This document shows, piece by piece, positions 46,609 to 57,195 of a stretch of DNA of 64,000 bases. This DNA comes from Pycnopodia helianthoides. Its lineage: Eukaryota; Echinodermata; Asteroidea; Forcipulatida; Asteriidae. The stretch lies in contig CM063249.1 in assembly GCA_032158295.1 (NCBI GenBank), positions 6,897,195-6,961,194 on the forward strand. The letters are read 5' to 3'. A program made the position numbers and the translations under genes. Within the stretch, counting starts at the first letter, position 1. Each line of letters begins with the position of its first letter. The notes beneath the pieces were generated by a model that saw only the letters and a list, made by a program, of their open reading frames with translations, was not told the DNA's origin and searched no databases.

Positions 46609-46648
46609 TTTTTTTTTTTTTTTTTTTTTTTTGCGTAGCAATTTATTC
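46609..46648 (-). promoter_or_regulatory. AATAAA signal followed by genomic A tract
   Basis: On the minus strand AATAAA (46643-46648 region) is followed after about 10 nt by some 24-26 consecutive A. It lies about 165 nt after the stop of the amine receptor gene and is the best candidate for its polyadenylation site. A long A tract in the genome exactly there is unusual (see findings). Confidence 0.65.
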
Positions 46649-46812
46649 TGCACCATTTTCTGCGGAAATTCTTTCTGATATTGTGAGCAGTCAACTTGAG
46701 TAATGCATAAGTTGTTAGATGTGCGAATGCAACTTCTACATACAGTCAATAGGCAATCGTACACAACTATAGTGAGTGCATGGTCGGACCCAAGGGGCGT
46801 CAAGGATGCACC

Positions 46813-48297
46813 TCAGGTCTTGTTTTCACCTATAAAACCATCATCAAAAGAGGAGACCTCGTGGGTACTCGAGAGGCACTTCCTGCAAAACAGTCTTTTC
46901 AATGCCTTTCTGAACTCCAAACTGAAGCCGTACAGGAAAGGGTTGAGGGTCGAATTCAAGTAGGCCAACCAATAGGAAGCCTCGTACAGTTTCCCTGGTA
47001 TGCATTTACAAAACCCATTGATGGGAAACAGGACAACGAAGGGGAGCCAGCAGATGAGGAACAGGATCACGATGATGCCGAGAGTTCGGGCAGTTCGTCT
47101 GTTCATTTCCGCGTGTTTGGCTCGAGTCTTGCGCATCCTCAACTTTTTCATCTCTACTGCAGTCGACTCGGGGTTCATAGAAGCCACGCTGAGCGACAAC
47201 GACGTCACTACTGTGTCGTTCATTGGTTCCAGACATGCAATACTGTCATCAAGTCCGCCATTTTGTCCCGTAATATCCAAGTTGATCGCTTTTGGTTCGA
47301 GTGAACAATTACATTGAGACATCTGGGTGTCGGCTGATGATACCTGTCTTTGTACCGACTCGTTACCGGTGATAAATCCTTGGTTCTGATACGCATGCGT
47401 AGACGCAAGCTCCAAAGGTTCGTCGTTGGGTTTATAGGTGCGATGCGATTGTCCATTCGTAGAATCTGGGCTAGCAACTTGACCTGTGTTGTACGCATGT
47501 CCTTTCATTTCCTTACAATCTTCAAGACTCTCGATATTTCTAAATTGTCTCTTCACTGCGAAGTACACCTTCATGTACAGGAAAACCATTGCAAACATTG
47601 GGATGTAATATATACCTATAGAAGACAGAAGTATATATATGGGATCAGTCAAGTACGAGCATTCGTTTTCTGGCCCAAAGTTTCCTTCAGCAAAGCGGAA
47701 AGAAATAATCGCTGGTACCCAGCACAGGAATGATGTAACCCATATACAGGCAACAAAGAACAGCGCCCTCTTGCGGCTTCTCCGTCCCATATGTTTGAGC
47801 GGTTGAGTCATGGCCCAGTAGCGGTCCAGCGATATCATGCATAGACTCAGCATCGAGGCGGTACAGCACACGAAATCAAACACGATCCACAGGTCGCATA
47901 TGAGACCTCCCAGAGCCCAGTAGCCCAACACCGAATAAGAGGCCATGCAGGGCATGGCCAGAGCTCCCACAATGCAATCCGCAGCTGCCAGGCTGATGAT
48001 GTAATAGTTACTGAGCTTGCGCAGTTTGCGGTCGACGACAACCAATATGATGATGATGGTATTGGGAATGAAAGTGATCAGAAATATGAGGGATGCAACG
48101 GTTACCGCGAGGGCGTATCTGTACGTTAGAAAAGGCACATCGTTAGCCATATTTGGTATTGGTGACGTCACATTGTCAACCTCATTCCCCATAGTCACTG
48201 AAATGTGACTATGTGTGGCAAATGTTGCCATGGTGGCAGTTGATGTTGCATTATCCAGCATAGATGTATTCGGTGATGTCATAGTTGATCCAAACAT
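46813..48297 (-). CDS. Biogenic-amine-type GPCR (histamine/muscarinic-like), complete coding exon
   Basis: 494-residue class A receptor, expected in the plasma membrane. N terminus has three N-glycosylation sequons (10, 16, 42). Asn79 (TM1), Asp107 (TM2), Cys134 and Asp141 (TM3), DRY at 158-160, Trp186 (TM4), Cys213 (loop 2), Pro233 (TM5), CWLP at 416-419 (TM6) and YLNSTLNPFLY at 446-456 (TM7). Asp141 is the amine-anchoring residue of aminergic receptors, and Trp443 plus Tyr446 match the muscarinic/histamine TM7 pattern. Loop 3 is long (about 155 residues) and ends in a basic stretch before TM6, as in muscarinic and H1 receptors. Cys471 and Cys474 after helix 8 are possible palmitoylation sites. 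Position 6.52 is Val, unlike most vertebrate aminergic receptors, so the ligand cannot be named. The coding part is a single exon. I start at the first ATG; the frame is open nine codons further upstream from a GTG. Confidence 0.92.
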   Translation of the reverse strand: MFGSTMTSPNTSMLDNATSTATMATFATHSHISVTMGNEVDNVTSPIPNMANDVPFLTYRYALAVTVASLIFLITFIPNTIIIILVVVDRKLRKLSNYYIISLAAADCIVGALAMPCMASYSVLGYWALGGLICDLWIVFDFVCCTASMLSLCMISLDRYWAMTQPLKHMGRRSRKRALFFVACIWVTSFLCWVPAIISFRFAEGNFGPENECSYLTDPIYILLSSIGIYYIPMFAMVFLYMKVYFAVKRQFRNIESLEDCKEMKGHAYNTGQVASPDSTNGQSHRTYKPNDEPLELASTHAYQNQGFITGNESVQRQVSSADTQMSQCNCSLEPKAINLDITGQNGGLDDSIACLEPMNDTVVTSLSLSVASMNPESTAVEMKKLRMRKTRAKHAEMNRRTARTLGIIVILFLICWLPFVVLFPINGFCKCIPGKLYEASYWLAYLNSTLNPFLYGFSLEFRKALKRLFCRKCLSSTHEVSSFDDGFIGENKT

Positions 48298-48307
48298 TCG
48301 GATGCTA

Positions 48308-48367
48308 TCACTGTACTCGAACACAATTCATCGTTGTGGCGAAAATAGTGAGTTGTCCACAATGCAT
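48308..48367 (-). promoter_or_regulatory. Upstream ORF in the amine receptor leader
   Basis: ATG at 48367 opens a 19-codon frame (MHCGQLTIFATTMNCVRVQ) that stops at 48308, 10 nt before the main ATG. A second in-frame ATG is at 48331. Such a short upstream frame could limit translation of the receptor; this is inference. Confidence 0.6.
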
Positions 48368-48520
48368 GAATTCAGCGTTTGTTATTCAATAAGAGTTCTG
48401 TACTCTGATGGGCTGGGCCAGCTTACCGAGAAGGTAGTAACCTTTATGTGCGACCTCAAACAGTTCAGTTGCTTTATCCAAGTCCGAAGCCTACGGTAAT
48501 ACACGGTCGTTCTTCAACAT

Positions 48521-48540
48521 CCTGTAACAAAACAACAAGA
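48521..48540 (-). promoter_or_regulatory. Likely 5'-leader splice acceptor of the amine receptor gene
   Basis: Minus strand reads CTTGTTGTTTTGTTACAG/G, a pyrimidine tract plus AG, with 223 nt to the main ATG. It suggests a 5' untranslated exon further upstream. Confidence 0.55.
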
Positions 48541-49311
48541 GGATTTTTAGACGAATAACTTATACTGTACAGTCAAATTGTTCTTCAAAACAATAATTCA
48601 CTCATATTTTGAACGGATTTCGGTAACATAGGAACTGCCGGTACACCGCTCTTCGATTTGAAAAGATTAAAATGAGAATAGCTTTTTTTTTAAAGAAATA
48701 CTCTGAAACGCTATTAAACACAATGGTGTCATTGTTATGTTTTTTTTCGCTTTCGTATGATGCGTGGCATAAGGCTCACCTAGTAAAGATGGCGTCTACT
48801 GGGAACTATCTATAATCTATGCATTTCATTTTTGTCTTCAGTCCGGGAAATCGGTTCAAGTTTTAAAAATTAAACACAACGCAGTCATTAAACCTTACGC
48901 GATGTGCTTACAAACAAAACCCCTTTTCACGATTAAACGTAACCATGGGCATCAATCCGGGGGGGGGGAGGGACACGTCTCCTCCAACTTTTTAAAGGTT
49001 GGGTGACAATTAATGTCCCTCCCGGTTTCTTTTAAACCTCGTGTATCTCGTATAGGGCACTTGTGTGTGCCATCTCTGTTCTAAACTCTTGAAGCTTCTC
49101 ATGTTGCAGGCAAGATGACATTAAAAGGCTACTGTCTTCTGTATTGTTTACTTACAGCGATGCTCTTTCTGTAAAGATTAACCCTACAGTCATTGTACCG
49201 CCCAAAACCGCTCGGCCGCTCGAGAGAGCGGCCCGTATTATTTGACTTGAAACTTGGGGAAAATGTTAATGGCAATGATAACGTGCAAAAGCCCGGCAAA
49301 AGTATTTAAGC
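48541..49311. other. Probable intron/upstream region of the amine receptor
   Basis: Holds a 30-bp remnant of MITE family B at 48784-48813 (AAGATGGCGTCTACTGGGAA and on), a G10 run near 48959, and a GGCCGCTC/GAGCGGCC hairpin near 49212-49233. No other feature. Confidence 0.45.
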
Positions 49312-49446
49312 ATCGTCGCTGTTGTAGTATACATGTACATTATGGTGCATAAAGCAATGTACATGTACAGGTCTGCACCACACAGAGAAACATCGTCGCT
49401 TTTGTAGTAAGTATACATTAAAGTGCGTAAAGCATTGTACATTAAC
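49312..49446 (+). repeat. Short tandem duplication (about 75 bp)
   Basis: ACATCGTCGCT-TTGTAGTA, GTATACAT and GTGC-TAAAGCA-TGTACAT occur twice (49312-49366 and 49390-49446). Confidence 0.75.
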
Positions 49447-49794
49447 TTATAGTTTCATAATTACACTATAATAAGCACAAGGACCAAACCACAAAATTTT
49501 AAAACTCATGCCCAAGTTTAAGTTTAATATAAACGATTATTGTGTGACGCCACTTTTGCAAAATAAAGGATTATTGGTAGGACACGGGTTTATTGCTGCC
49601 CACTTATTCAAAGTTACGTCCATGTGCCTCGCAGTCTAGTTGATTTGTGAGAGTAAAATTTCATTTGAGCCAGTTGATGTTACAGAGATATTTCCAGTAA
49701 AATTGAAGATCGATATGAATCAAAAGTGCTTATAAAGTGCGTCTATTTCTCTGTTTTTAGACATACAGAGGCTTAATTTCTCACCACTAAAACG
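49447..49794. other. Intergenic, unassigned
   Basis: No gene recognised. Confidence 0.35.
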
Positions 49795-49895
49795 CCAAAG
49801 CTCGAAGCTTCCTGGGGCGAAGCCCCCTAAACCCCCATCAGGGGCCGAAACGCCGGCCCGGGTCAGCTCCCTCACCCCCCCCCCCCCCCACAAGC
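49795..49895. repeat. GC-rich hairpin-bearing repeat fragment
   Basis: CTGGGGCGAAGCCCCCTAAA includes a GGGGC-GAA-GCCCC hairpin, followed by CCCATCAGGGGCCGAAACGC and a C17 run. This motif recurs in many marine invertebrate genomes as part of dispersed repeats (recall). Confidence 0.5.
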
Positions 49896-51499
49896 TATAA
49901 TTCCGGGGCGGGCTGTTGCAGTCGGCGTTGCGAATCTAACAAGTAATGCAGAAAGTTTGTCAATGCATAAATATTAATTTCAAAACAGTTTTTCGATTCA
50001 TCGTTAACAAAGAAGAGATGTTGAGGGATAATTCATGAAGGACACCGTTAACCCCTTTATCCACTGGACCGCCCAGCCAGCCAAAGCGGTACACTGTTAC
50101 ACGCGGTAGGAGAAATCGCTCACCAGCTTGTGTTTATTTGGAGAAATAAAAGTAACATCGAAATTAACTATAGGTCAAGTCAATAGCAATCATTTTAAAT
50201 TTTCCCCTTTCACAGTTGCCTTGCTATTAAAATGTAAACGCTAATGATGATTACACAATTGCAGCTCTCATCAACACCAAGCTCATTTGTAACCAAAACT
50301 TTAATTTTCTTTCATCATGATGATGCTGTAAAAAAACTAACGCCTTAGCAATTAATCAATTGATACCAGGTAAAAGCCTTCACAGTATATTGTGTATTGC
50401 ACTAAAAATAACTGCCATAAAATTTACCGATAACCGTTAGCGAAAGACACTTATTGTTCCCAGGGATTTATCCCTTGCCGAATTGAAAGAAGCTGTAATT
50501 AAATGACAATATTATCGAACAGGTCAAAACATTGTTTTCGTGAATAAGCCTAACAAGCCTTGGGTATCTTTTAAAATTTGAACCAAGTTTCTAGCAAGTC
50601 CAAAATTTTGTTTTACAAAATGTGATAACTAATTTTCCAGTTGTACTTGTGTAGAAAGACCTTAGCAATGCTGTACATTTATGAAGTTTTAAAAGTACGG
50701 TTAAAAAACATACGGTATATACATACGTGTGTTTGACAACCAGTTGGTTATGAGCATAGAACGATGAACTTAATATGGTATGAGTTGCGAAATTGACCCC
50801 GTTACGTTCCTTTTACAATACGATTTTGTAGATCTAAGGTGGTTAATCGAATTATTTTACTTCACCTTTCGACCCAAGGCTGTGCTCCGTAATATATGGG
50901 TTGATGTGACTGGCTGCTTAATGGATCGGTCTGTTCAGTTTCCAGTAATGATGATTAGCCTCCCCAATTTACCTAAATTAAGGGACGCGTGCAACCGACA
51001 GTTGACAACCGTTGTATGGGTAAACAGCAATAATTCCTGGTTTAAGTATTAATAATACTGGTTTCTGGTTACGGATGATGTTTACACGTCGTCATGGACA
51101 AAATGTATTCACGGGAAATTTCTGTTGACTTACTGTCAAAGATTGGGAAATGGGGCAACAGCGAGACGCTGCGTCGCCTCCCTATATAGGGCCGGGGGCA
51201 AACGTCCATGGAGCAAATCTTAAACTGCATTTTATTTGTATTTATAACACCGCTTACCAAGATTCTGCATTTTGATTGGTTTAGAGAGCAGCGCGTCACA
51301 TGATATGTCTTGTTTTTATTAGGAAGCCGTGCGAACGCTCCGCGCTGCACACACAGCGAACAAAGTACTTTACCCGTAACAACCAATGTATTATATCCAC
51401 AGCAACCCGTGCACTATACCCATAGCAACAGCAACCTCTTAGTATCTAAACGTATAAGCAAAATATATGTATGGGGTGTTATATAAAACAAAAACATAG
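49896..51499. other. Intergenic, unassigned
   Basis: Frames at 50780-51052 (plus) and 51069-51386 (minus) have no recognisable domain. No repeats identified except short A/T runs. Confidence 0.35.
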
Positions 51500-51675
51500 A
51501 CCTTATGCAATGATGTCATCAAGCCGCCATCTTAGAGGTAAACTGATGATGAAACGATGGAAACGCACAGATTAGTACGTACGGCGCATAGGATTGGCCA
51601 ATGAACATCTTCCTTTTGACCTCTAGGCTAGGGCGCCCTACTCAGATGACGTCACGTGCATTAGATATATTGACT
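51500..51675. mobile_element. MITE related to family V
   Basis: ATGATGTCATCAAGCCGCCA near the left end and CAGATGACGTCACGTGCATT near the right are inverted relatives; ACCTCTA motifs flank the core. Resembles 11131 and 61447 in layout. Confidence 0.5.
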
Positions 51676-51689
51676 GCTTTTACTCGTAC

Positions 51690-51750
51690 TATGGTTAAAA
51701 CAACTCGACTCCCTCGGCGATCCCCGGAGTGGTCAATTTTAGCGCCAAGG
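51690..51750 (-). repeat. Fragment shared with the right arm at 22083
   Basis: On the minus strand contains GGCGCTAAAATTGACCACTC and GGGGATCGCCGAGG, matching the 55-bp block present only in the right arm of the long inverted repeat. Confidence 0.75.
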
Positions 51751-51780
51751 GTCACATTGGGAATAGCAACTTTTACCATA

Positions 51781-52125
51781 TTAATAATAATAATAATAAT
51801 AATACCTAGTTCTTGTATAGCTCATTTTACAATAATGTACCAATGCGCTTTACATTAGTGCCCTGGTCGTTGGGCCAAAAGCATTCCTGTAATCTTTCTC
51901 AGCACCCTTGGGAGTATACATCACAGCCCCGAGCTGCCGTGGCGCTCCGAAGGCTTTTTCAAACACAACATCAACCTCTATCCTAGCAGGTACCCATTTA
52001 TACCCCTGGGTGAAGGGAAGCAATTATAGTAAAGCATCTTGCTCAAGGACACAAGTGTTCGAACCCACAACCCGATGACTTAACCACCAGAACTCGAATC
52101 CGATGCTCGACCATGACAACATAGC
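51781..52125 (-). mobile_element. tRNA-derived SINE, full length, minus strand
   Basis: Minus strand starts GTTGTCATGGTCGAGCATCG (A-box region), then GTGGTTAAGTCAT and GGTTGTGGGTTCGAACAC (B-box region), continues with CTTGAGCAAGATGCTTTAC, and ends in AGCTATACAAGAACTAGGTA plus an ATT array. A different family from 12221 by body and tail. Confidence 0.85.
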
Positions 52126-52235
52126 ACTCAAATCAGTCAATGTATACATGTTGTATCTAGAAACGAACGTTCTTACTAGAATTTCTTGCTCAAACACATC
52201 ATCAAATTACCCTAAAAGGGAAACACGAATAATTA

Positions 52236-52535
52236 TCCGTACATCTCTCCTTTTACCTTTTATCCAAATCAAAGTAAATCGATTTGCTTTCACTTATATC
52301 CGTTGACAATCCTATACAAAAACATAAAGATGTTTGTTCATCTTTTGTTGATCGCGTATTTAGTGACAAGTGACAAGTGATGGTCCGTACATCTCTCCTT
52401 TACCTTTTTATCCAAATCAAACGTAAATCAATTTGCTTACACTTATATCCGTTGACAATCCTATACACAAAAAATAAAGGATGTTTGTTCGTCCTCTGTT
52501 GATCGCTTATTTTAGTGACAAGTGACAAGTGATGG
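52236..52535 (+). repeat. Tandem duplication, two 150-bp units
   Basis: Units 52236-52384 and 52385-52535 share TCCGTACATCTCTCCTTT, CTTATATCCGTTGACAATCC and GTGACAAGTGACAAGTGATGG. Differences are few. Confidence 0.9.
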
Positions 52536-54754
52536 TCCAGCACTAGGAAACTAACCCAATTGCAACCTAAAAATGGAGAAAGAACAAGAGGAAAACAGAC
52601 GAGAAGATGGAGAGACGAAATCTACACGGAACACACGACAGCTAGAATAGCAACAAGGAGAAGCGAATGACATTGCACGAGGAGAGCTTCATCCAACAAT
52701 AGACGAACACAGCATGGTAAGAAAACACAAACAATTGAGGTTGGGCAGGTGTTTTTTTTAATGCAGGTTTGCCCCCCCCCCCTTCCCCCCAAAAGAGTCT
52801 AAAAGCTAGTCTCGGTAAGGAACTATAGGAAAGACAATATTTAAGATTAAAATAATCCAGGGGAGCTGAAGGTAGGAATTGAATATTCCTCTTAAAAGAG
52901 TCTAGATTGTATAGATTGGAGGGGAAGTATGCACCAGGCAAGGACTTCCAAAGAAACACAGCACGTGGAACAAAGCTCCTAACAGCTGTAATGCTTAATA
53001 CTTAACCTTAATTTTACACACACAGATTAAAGGTGTGTTTATCTTATAAAGTCTCAAACGAAAACTATCAAACGGACCTTTTCTTTTTAAATGCTCGCTC
53101 ATATTCTTTAGAATGACTTGCGGTTCTACTTTTGGTGGATTTGTGTTTATCTGCCAAGTTAGGTTGCAAGTAGGCTGCTCATTTGGTAGTCTGAATAAAA
53201 AGATATTCAAACATAGTTTTGCTATATACGTTATCGTTGGAACATTTCTAACAGATGTTTACTCTGGTGAGTTGTACCCAAACAATCTTTGTTAAAACAA
53301 AGAGGAGGGTGCTAAGTGTTTTTATGAAGTTGGTTGTGCACCACTTTTTTTGATTGGCCATACACAATCCCCGACGCTTCTGGTTTGTTTTGGGTGGGGT
53401 TTTTTTCCTTCAAAAGTTCTGCTAATGTTGCTATGCGTGCTCAAAGTCTGGGTTTCTTCTTTTTCTTCTGTCATTTTCATTAAAATGGCGACCCAAGGTG
53501 TGTATGCTATTTCGTTTAAACCTTGATACCGTCTCCAGATTATTGGCCGCGGTCAGGGTGACAACGTTGCGGCTGCGTTTGAGCTTAGGCTGCCCTGAGC
53601 GACAGCCGTAGCCGCTACTGCCAATTCGGAAACGGCCTCGTGATCTACAAAAATAACTCTCACACAAAAACGAACGATGATATCATAAATATTACATCCA
53701 TCATTTACATTTACCGTCTCCCCAAAAAATTCAATCCTGCGAGCTCAAATTCAGTTTTGCGATCCACTCAAAACTAAATCAATCATTAAAAAGAGTTCAA
53801 TACACATTATTATTTTGGAAAACTTTTATATTTCATCTTAGGAGGCTTTTATAATAGCTGTTTTTTTTCTTCTTCTTTTCTTTCTTTTATTTATACGTTA
53901 TTTAAAGGTATTAAATAAAGGTAATTGTAAAAAAAAAAAAAAGACACTGTGGTAAATTATTCAAACTGCTGAATGTTCGTGTTTGTTTGCGTTGATCCTA
54001 TGGGAATAGACTGTACTATACAACAAATAAAGATATTTGATTGGTTACGATCTAATTAGTGATGTTGTGGGCTCAGCTACAGTAGGGCTTGCGACGACCA
54101 TGCATGCTTTAAAAGGGCCTCTACGTTCCACACGGAGTTACCTTGTACAATCCTTTCAAAACAACTATGGGTTCTAAAATTAAACCGATGAAACTTAAAT
54201 AGTCCACTCGTTTGGAACAGAGAGTAATGTATCTGCTCATTGATAAACGGTGAACCGTGCATTTTCATTTAGTATGCTATTTATAACATACGGGTACACA
54301 TACGAGAAGTGATTGCCAAATTGAACGAAAGACCTTTCTGGGCAATAATGGTACGACTATACCAGTCATTCTTAATAAGATTGCTGGCATTTTAAAAGAA
54401 AATATGGCTTCTAAATAGGATGCATCACTTTAAGTTAAAGATACCCTTTTGGAGTTGAAAACTTTCAAACTTAATGCAAAAATTTACTACTAACTGTGAC
54501 CTTGGCTATCTGTTATTTTGCTCGCAGTTATATTGACATTTCAGGTACATTCAGAGTATGTCAAGCTATCGCAGTTTCCTTTTCAGTAGATGGCAGTCAT
54601 TTGAATTTTGTGAAATTGCTTGTTATTCTACCTGATTTTTCTTTTCGAAGTTCAAATCTGCGATGGCCCTCTTACCAAATATCTTTCTCATGACATACTC
54701 TGACTGTGTGCACACATTCCCCATATAATCCCCATTATTTGCCCCACTATGCCA
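52536..54754. other. Intergenic, unassigned
   Basis: C10 run near 52771, A15 near 53929. At about 53590-53650 the minus strand has GGCAGTAGCGGCTACGGCTGT, related to 61985-62046. No gene supported. Confidence 0.35.
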
Positions 54755-55095
54755 TAGTTTTTCTTTTCATTCAAAAATATGTGGCTGGTTGAATGGTCAG
54801 GTAGAAGGAGGGTTGACTGTGCACTGAGTGGACGCTTTCACCACGATGTCATAATCACTGGATGTCTTAATTGTATCTTTCATTCAAAAACCACAGTGGA
54901 TGATATAGAATGATCGGACAGTAGGAGGGTTGACTGTGTACTGTGTAGACGCATTCACCACATGATATCATATTGCAGGCTGGCATAGTTTAGCTATCAG
55001 TCAAAACCACAGTGGATGGTATAGAATGATCGGACAGTAGGAGGGTTGACTGTGTATTGTGTAGACGCATTCACCACAGTCATGATAGCATACTG
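54755..55095 (+). repeat. Three-copy tandem repeat, about 115-bp units
   Basis: Each unit has TCATTCAAAA or TCAGTCAAAA, ATAGAATGATCGGACAGTAG, GAGGGTTGACTGTG and GACGCATTCACCAC. Unit 1 is the most diverged. Confidence 0.85.
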
Positions 55096-55099
55096 CACT

Positions 55100-55322
55100 T
55101 GGGATTTTGCACTAAATCATAATGACTGCAAACTATTGTTTCGCCCTTAAATAAATTACACAAAACTGGGACCTGACCCACGCCCCCTAAGAAATGGGAA
55201 ATTGTTTAGTGTAGGCTATCAAGGACTTTGGCTCCCCATTAGGTCTTTGCACTTTTGAGAAACTGGCAAAATAGACAAAACAATCATGGTTAACGGCACG
55301 TACCTTCATTCAGGGTTAAATT
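55100..55322 (+). repeat. Dispersed repeat, copy 2 of a pair
   Basis: Counterpart of 30393-30612, including TTGCACTAAATCAT, ACTGGGACCTGACCC and GCACTTTTGAGAAACTGGCA. Confidence 0.7.
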
Positions 55323-56009
55323 ACGAACGACTTATCGAGGCAGAATAACGACTGTTGTTCATGTATAATTTGTCAGATAAAGTCAATATCTAAATATTGT
55401 CAACCCCCTTTCTCAAGAACAATTTATTGTTCGTAGCAAGCAATATACTGATGACCTACACTAATCACCCACATAATTATTTATAATTTGAAGTCCAAGG
55501 CTTTTTGCTCTATAATCTCTAAGAGCTATTTTTTTATGGCAGTGCGACCCTTTCTTCCTAGCTGTTTTAATCCACCATTAGCCTACGTAGGCCTGTTCTG
55601 CGATGAAAAGAAATTGGGCTTCGAACACTGAATGAGAACGCTTGTGTTTAATTGCAATTTCCAAAATTGTTGTTTTCATTTAGAAACGTAAATAGAGTTG
55701 TCGCCTACATTCTGAAAATAAACATTTACAGTCCGAAATCCGATTTTTGAAAACGGTGATGGAGGATTTCAACATTTTCTCGTGACTCCCGATGACCGAT
55801 TAAGCTTAAACTTTCAAAGGTTTGCTACTTATATATGTGTATGGGCACATAAAGGGCAGATATCTTTGGCAACGGTACTATTGTTTGACACGTGCTTTGA
55901 GACATCTTATTTGTTACAGAAATTGCCATTCAGAGAGACCACCCCCCATGTCTCCTTATTCATTGTTTACCCCCTTTTTCTGTGTGCTTACTGCTTCTCT
56001 CTCTATTCA
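55323..56009. other. Intergenic, unassigned
   Basis: No gene recognised; overlapping plus frames at 55782-56208 run into the repeat that follows. Confidence 0.35.
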
Positions 56010-56125
56010 TGTATTTCCACTTGACTGCTTCTGTTTCACTTGTATACCTGGTTTGTGTGTGTTGTCATGTCATTTAGCCTTCGAGAAAGACTCTGCTAGG
56101 GTCGAAACGTTTTGCATTTTTCCTT
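56010..56125 (+). repeat. Dispersed repeat with GACTCTGCT hairpin tail, copy 2
   Basis: Counterpart of 14218-14330: CCACTTGACTGCTTCTGTTT ... AAGACTCTGCTAGGGTCGAA. A short CTCTCTCT tract lies just ahead. Confidence 0.6.
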
Positions 56126-56290
56126 ACAATTATTTAGTCATACTTTTCATTAGCCATTTTTTAGATAATTTACGTTGGACACATAATTGCAAAGTTTGGT
56201 TCGGGTAAATCTGTCTGAATAGAACAGAACCAAACGGTGTGCTTCTACGGTGTTCGACATTATCTCATTATCTCATCAATTTACCTTTAA

Positions 56291-56685
56291 AGGCACTGGT
56301 CACTATTGGTAATTACTCAAAATAATTGTTAGCATAAAAACTTACTTGGTAACGAGCAATGGAGAGCTGTTGATAGTATAAAACATTGTGAGAAACGGCT
56401 CCCTCTGAAGTAACGTAGTTTTTGAGAAAGAAGTAATTTCTCAGTAAAATATTTGAATTGATTTTGAGACCTCACGCTTGAGGTCTCGAAATCGAAATCA
56501 AGCATCTGAAAGCACACAACTTCGTGTGACAACATGGACAAGGGTGTTTTTTCTTCCATTATTATCTCGCAACTTCGACGACCAATTGAGTTCAAACTTT
56601 CACAGGTTTGTTATTTTGTGCATATGTTGAGATACACCAAGTGAGAAGACTGGTCTTTGACAACTACCAAAGGTGTCCAGTGTCT
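56291..56685 (+). mobile_element. TTAA-type MITE, family F, intact copy
   Basis: TTAA (56287-56290), AGGCACTGGTCACTATTGG at the start, CCAAAGGTGTCCAGTGTCT at the end, TTAA (56686-56689). Inner palindrome GACCTCACGC-TTGAGGTC. The reference copy for the degenerate ones at 8233, 27525 and 62264. Confidence 0.92.
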
Positions 56686-56929
56686 TTAAGACATAACTTT
56701 ATCCCTAAATGGTTCTCAAAGGTCGTTTAGCTTCATCGATTAAAAAAAACAAGTTTCGGTATAGCTACCGAAACGGAGCCCTTCACGAATGTATCTCAGT
56801 ACGGTAATTCATACGTTTCAAACAACGGTCCCCTAACCGGACAAGGATAGTAGATATTAAGTCATCTTTTAGATGAATTAAAAGGTCTTAACATACTTTT
56901 TTTTTTCTCTTTCTCAATTTAGAGATCAA
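56686..56929. other. Short unassigned stretch
   Basis: Contains a small GTTTCGGTA/TACCGAAAC palindrome near 56755. Nothing else recognised. Confidence 0.35.
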
Positions 56930-57195
56930 TGTAGAGCCCCTAAACAGAAAGGTAAAACAAAATATTGAAAAGGTAAAACAAATATTGAAATTATTTCGTT
57001 CCCTTAAAATATCAATTCATTACCTTGAAATACTATTTCGTTACCTACTATTTTCTCTCTCGAAATAATAACATTGCGAGGGAACGTAATAAAATTAATT
57101 CTAGGAAACAAAATAAGAAAAATAGTATTTCGAGGGAAATTGTTTAACTTTGTTTCCTTTTTAAATTGTTTTTTTACCTGTCCCTTTAGAAGCTC
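56930..57195. mobile_element. Foldback-type MITE, diverged
   Basis: Left GAGCCCCTAAACAGAAAGGT and right (reverse) GAGCTTCTAAAGGGACAGGT are inverted ends; internal TACTATTTCG / CGAAATACTATTT arms repeat this. AT-rich body. Confidence 0.6.

Noticed and set aside
47350..47733. Plus-strand frames over the amine receptor
   Set aside because: Antisense shadows of the real minus-strand gene.
46813..48324. Start of the amine receptor at 48324
   Set aside because: The codon there is GTG, not ATG; the first in-frame ATG is at 48297.
53431..53667. Basic 78-codon minus-strand protein
   Set aside because: Partly overlaps sequence repeated near 61985-62046 and has no domain.
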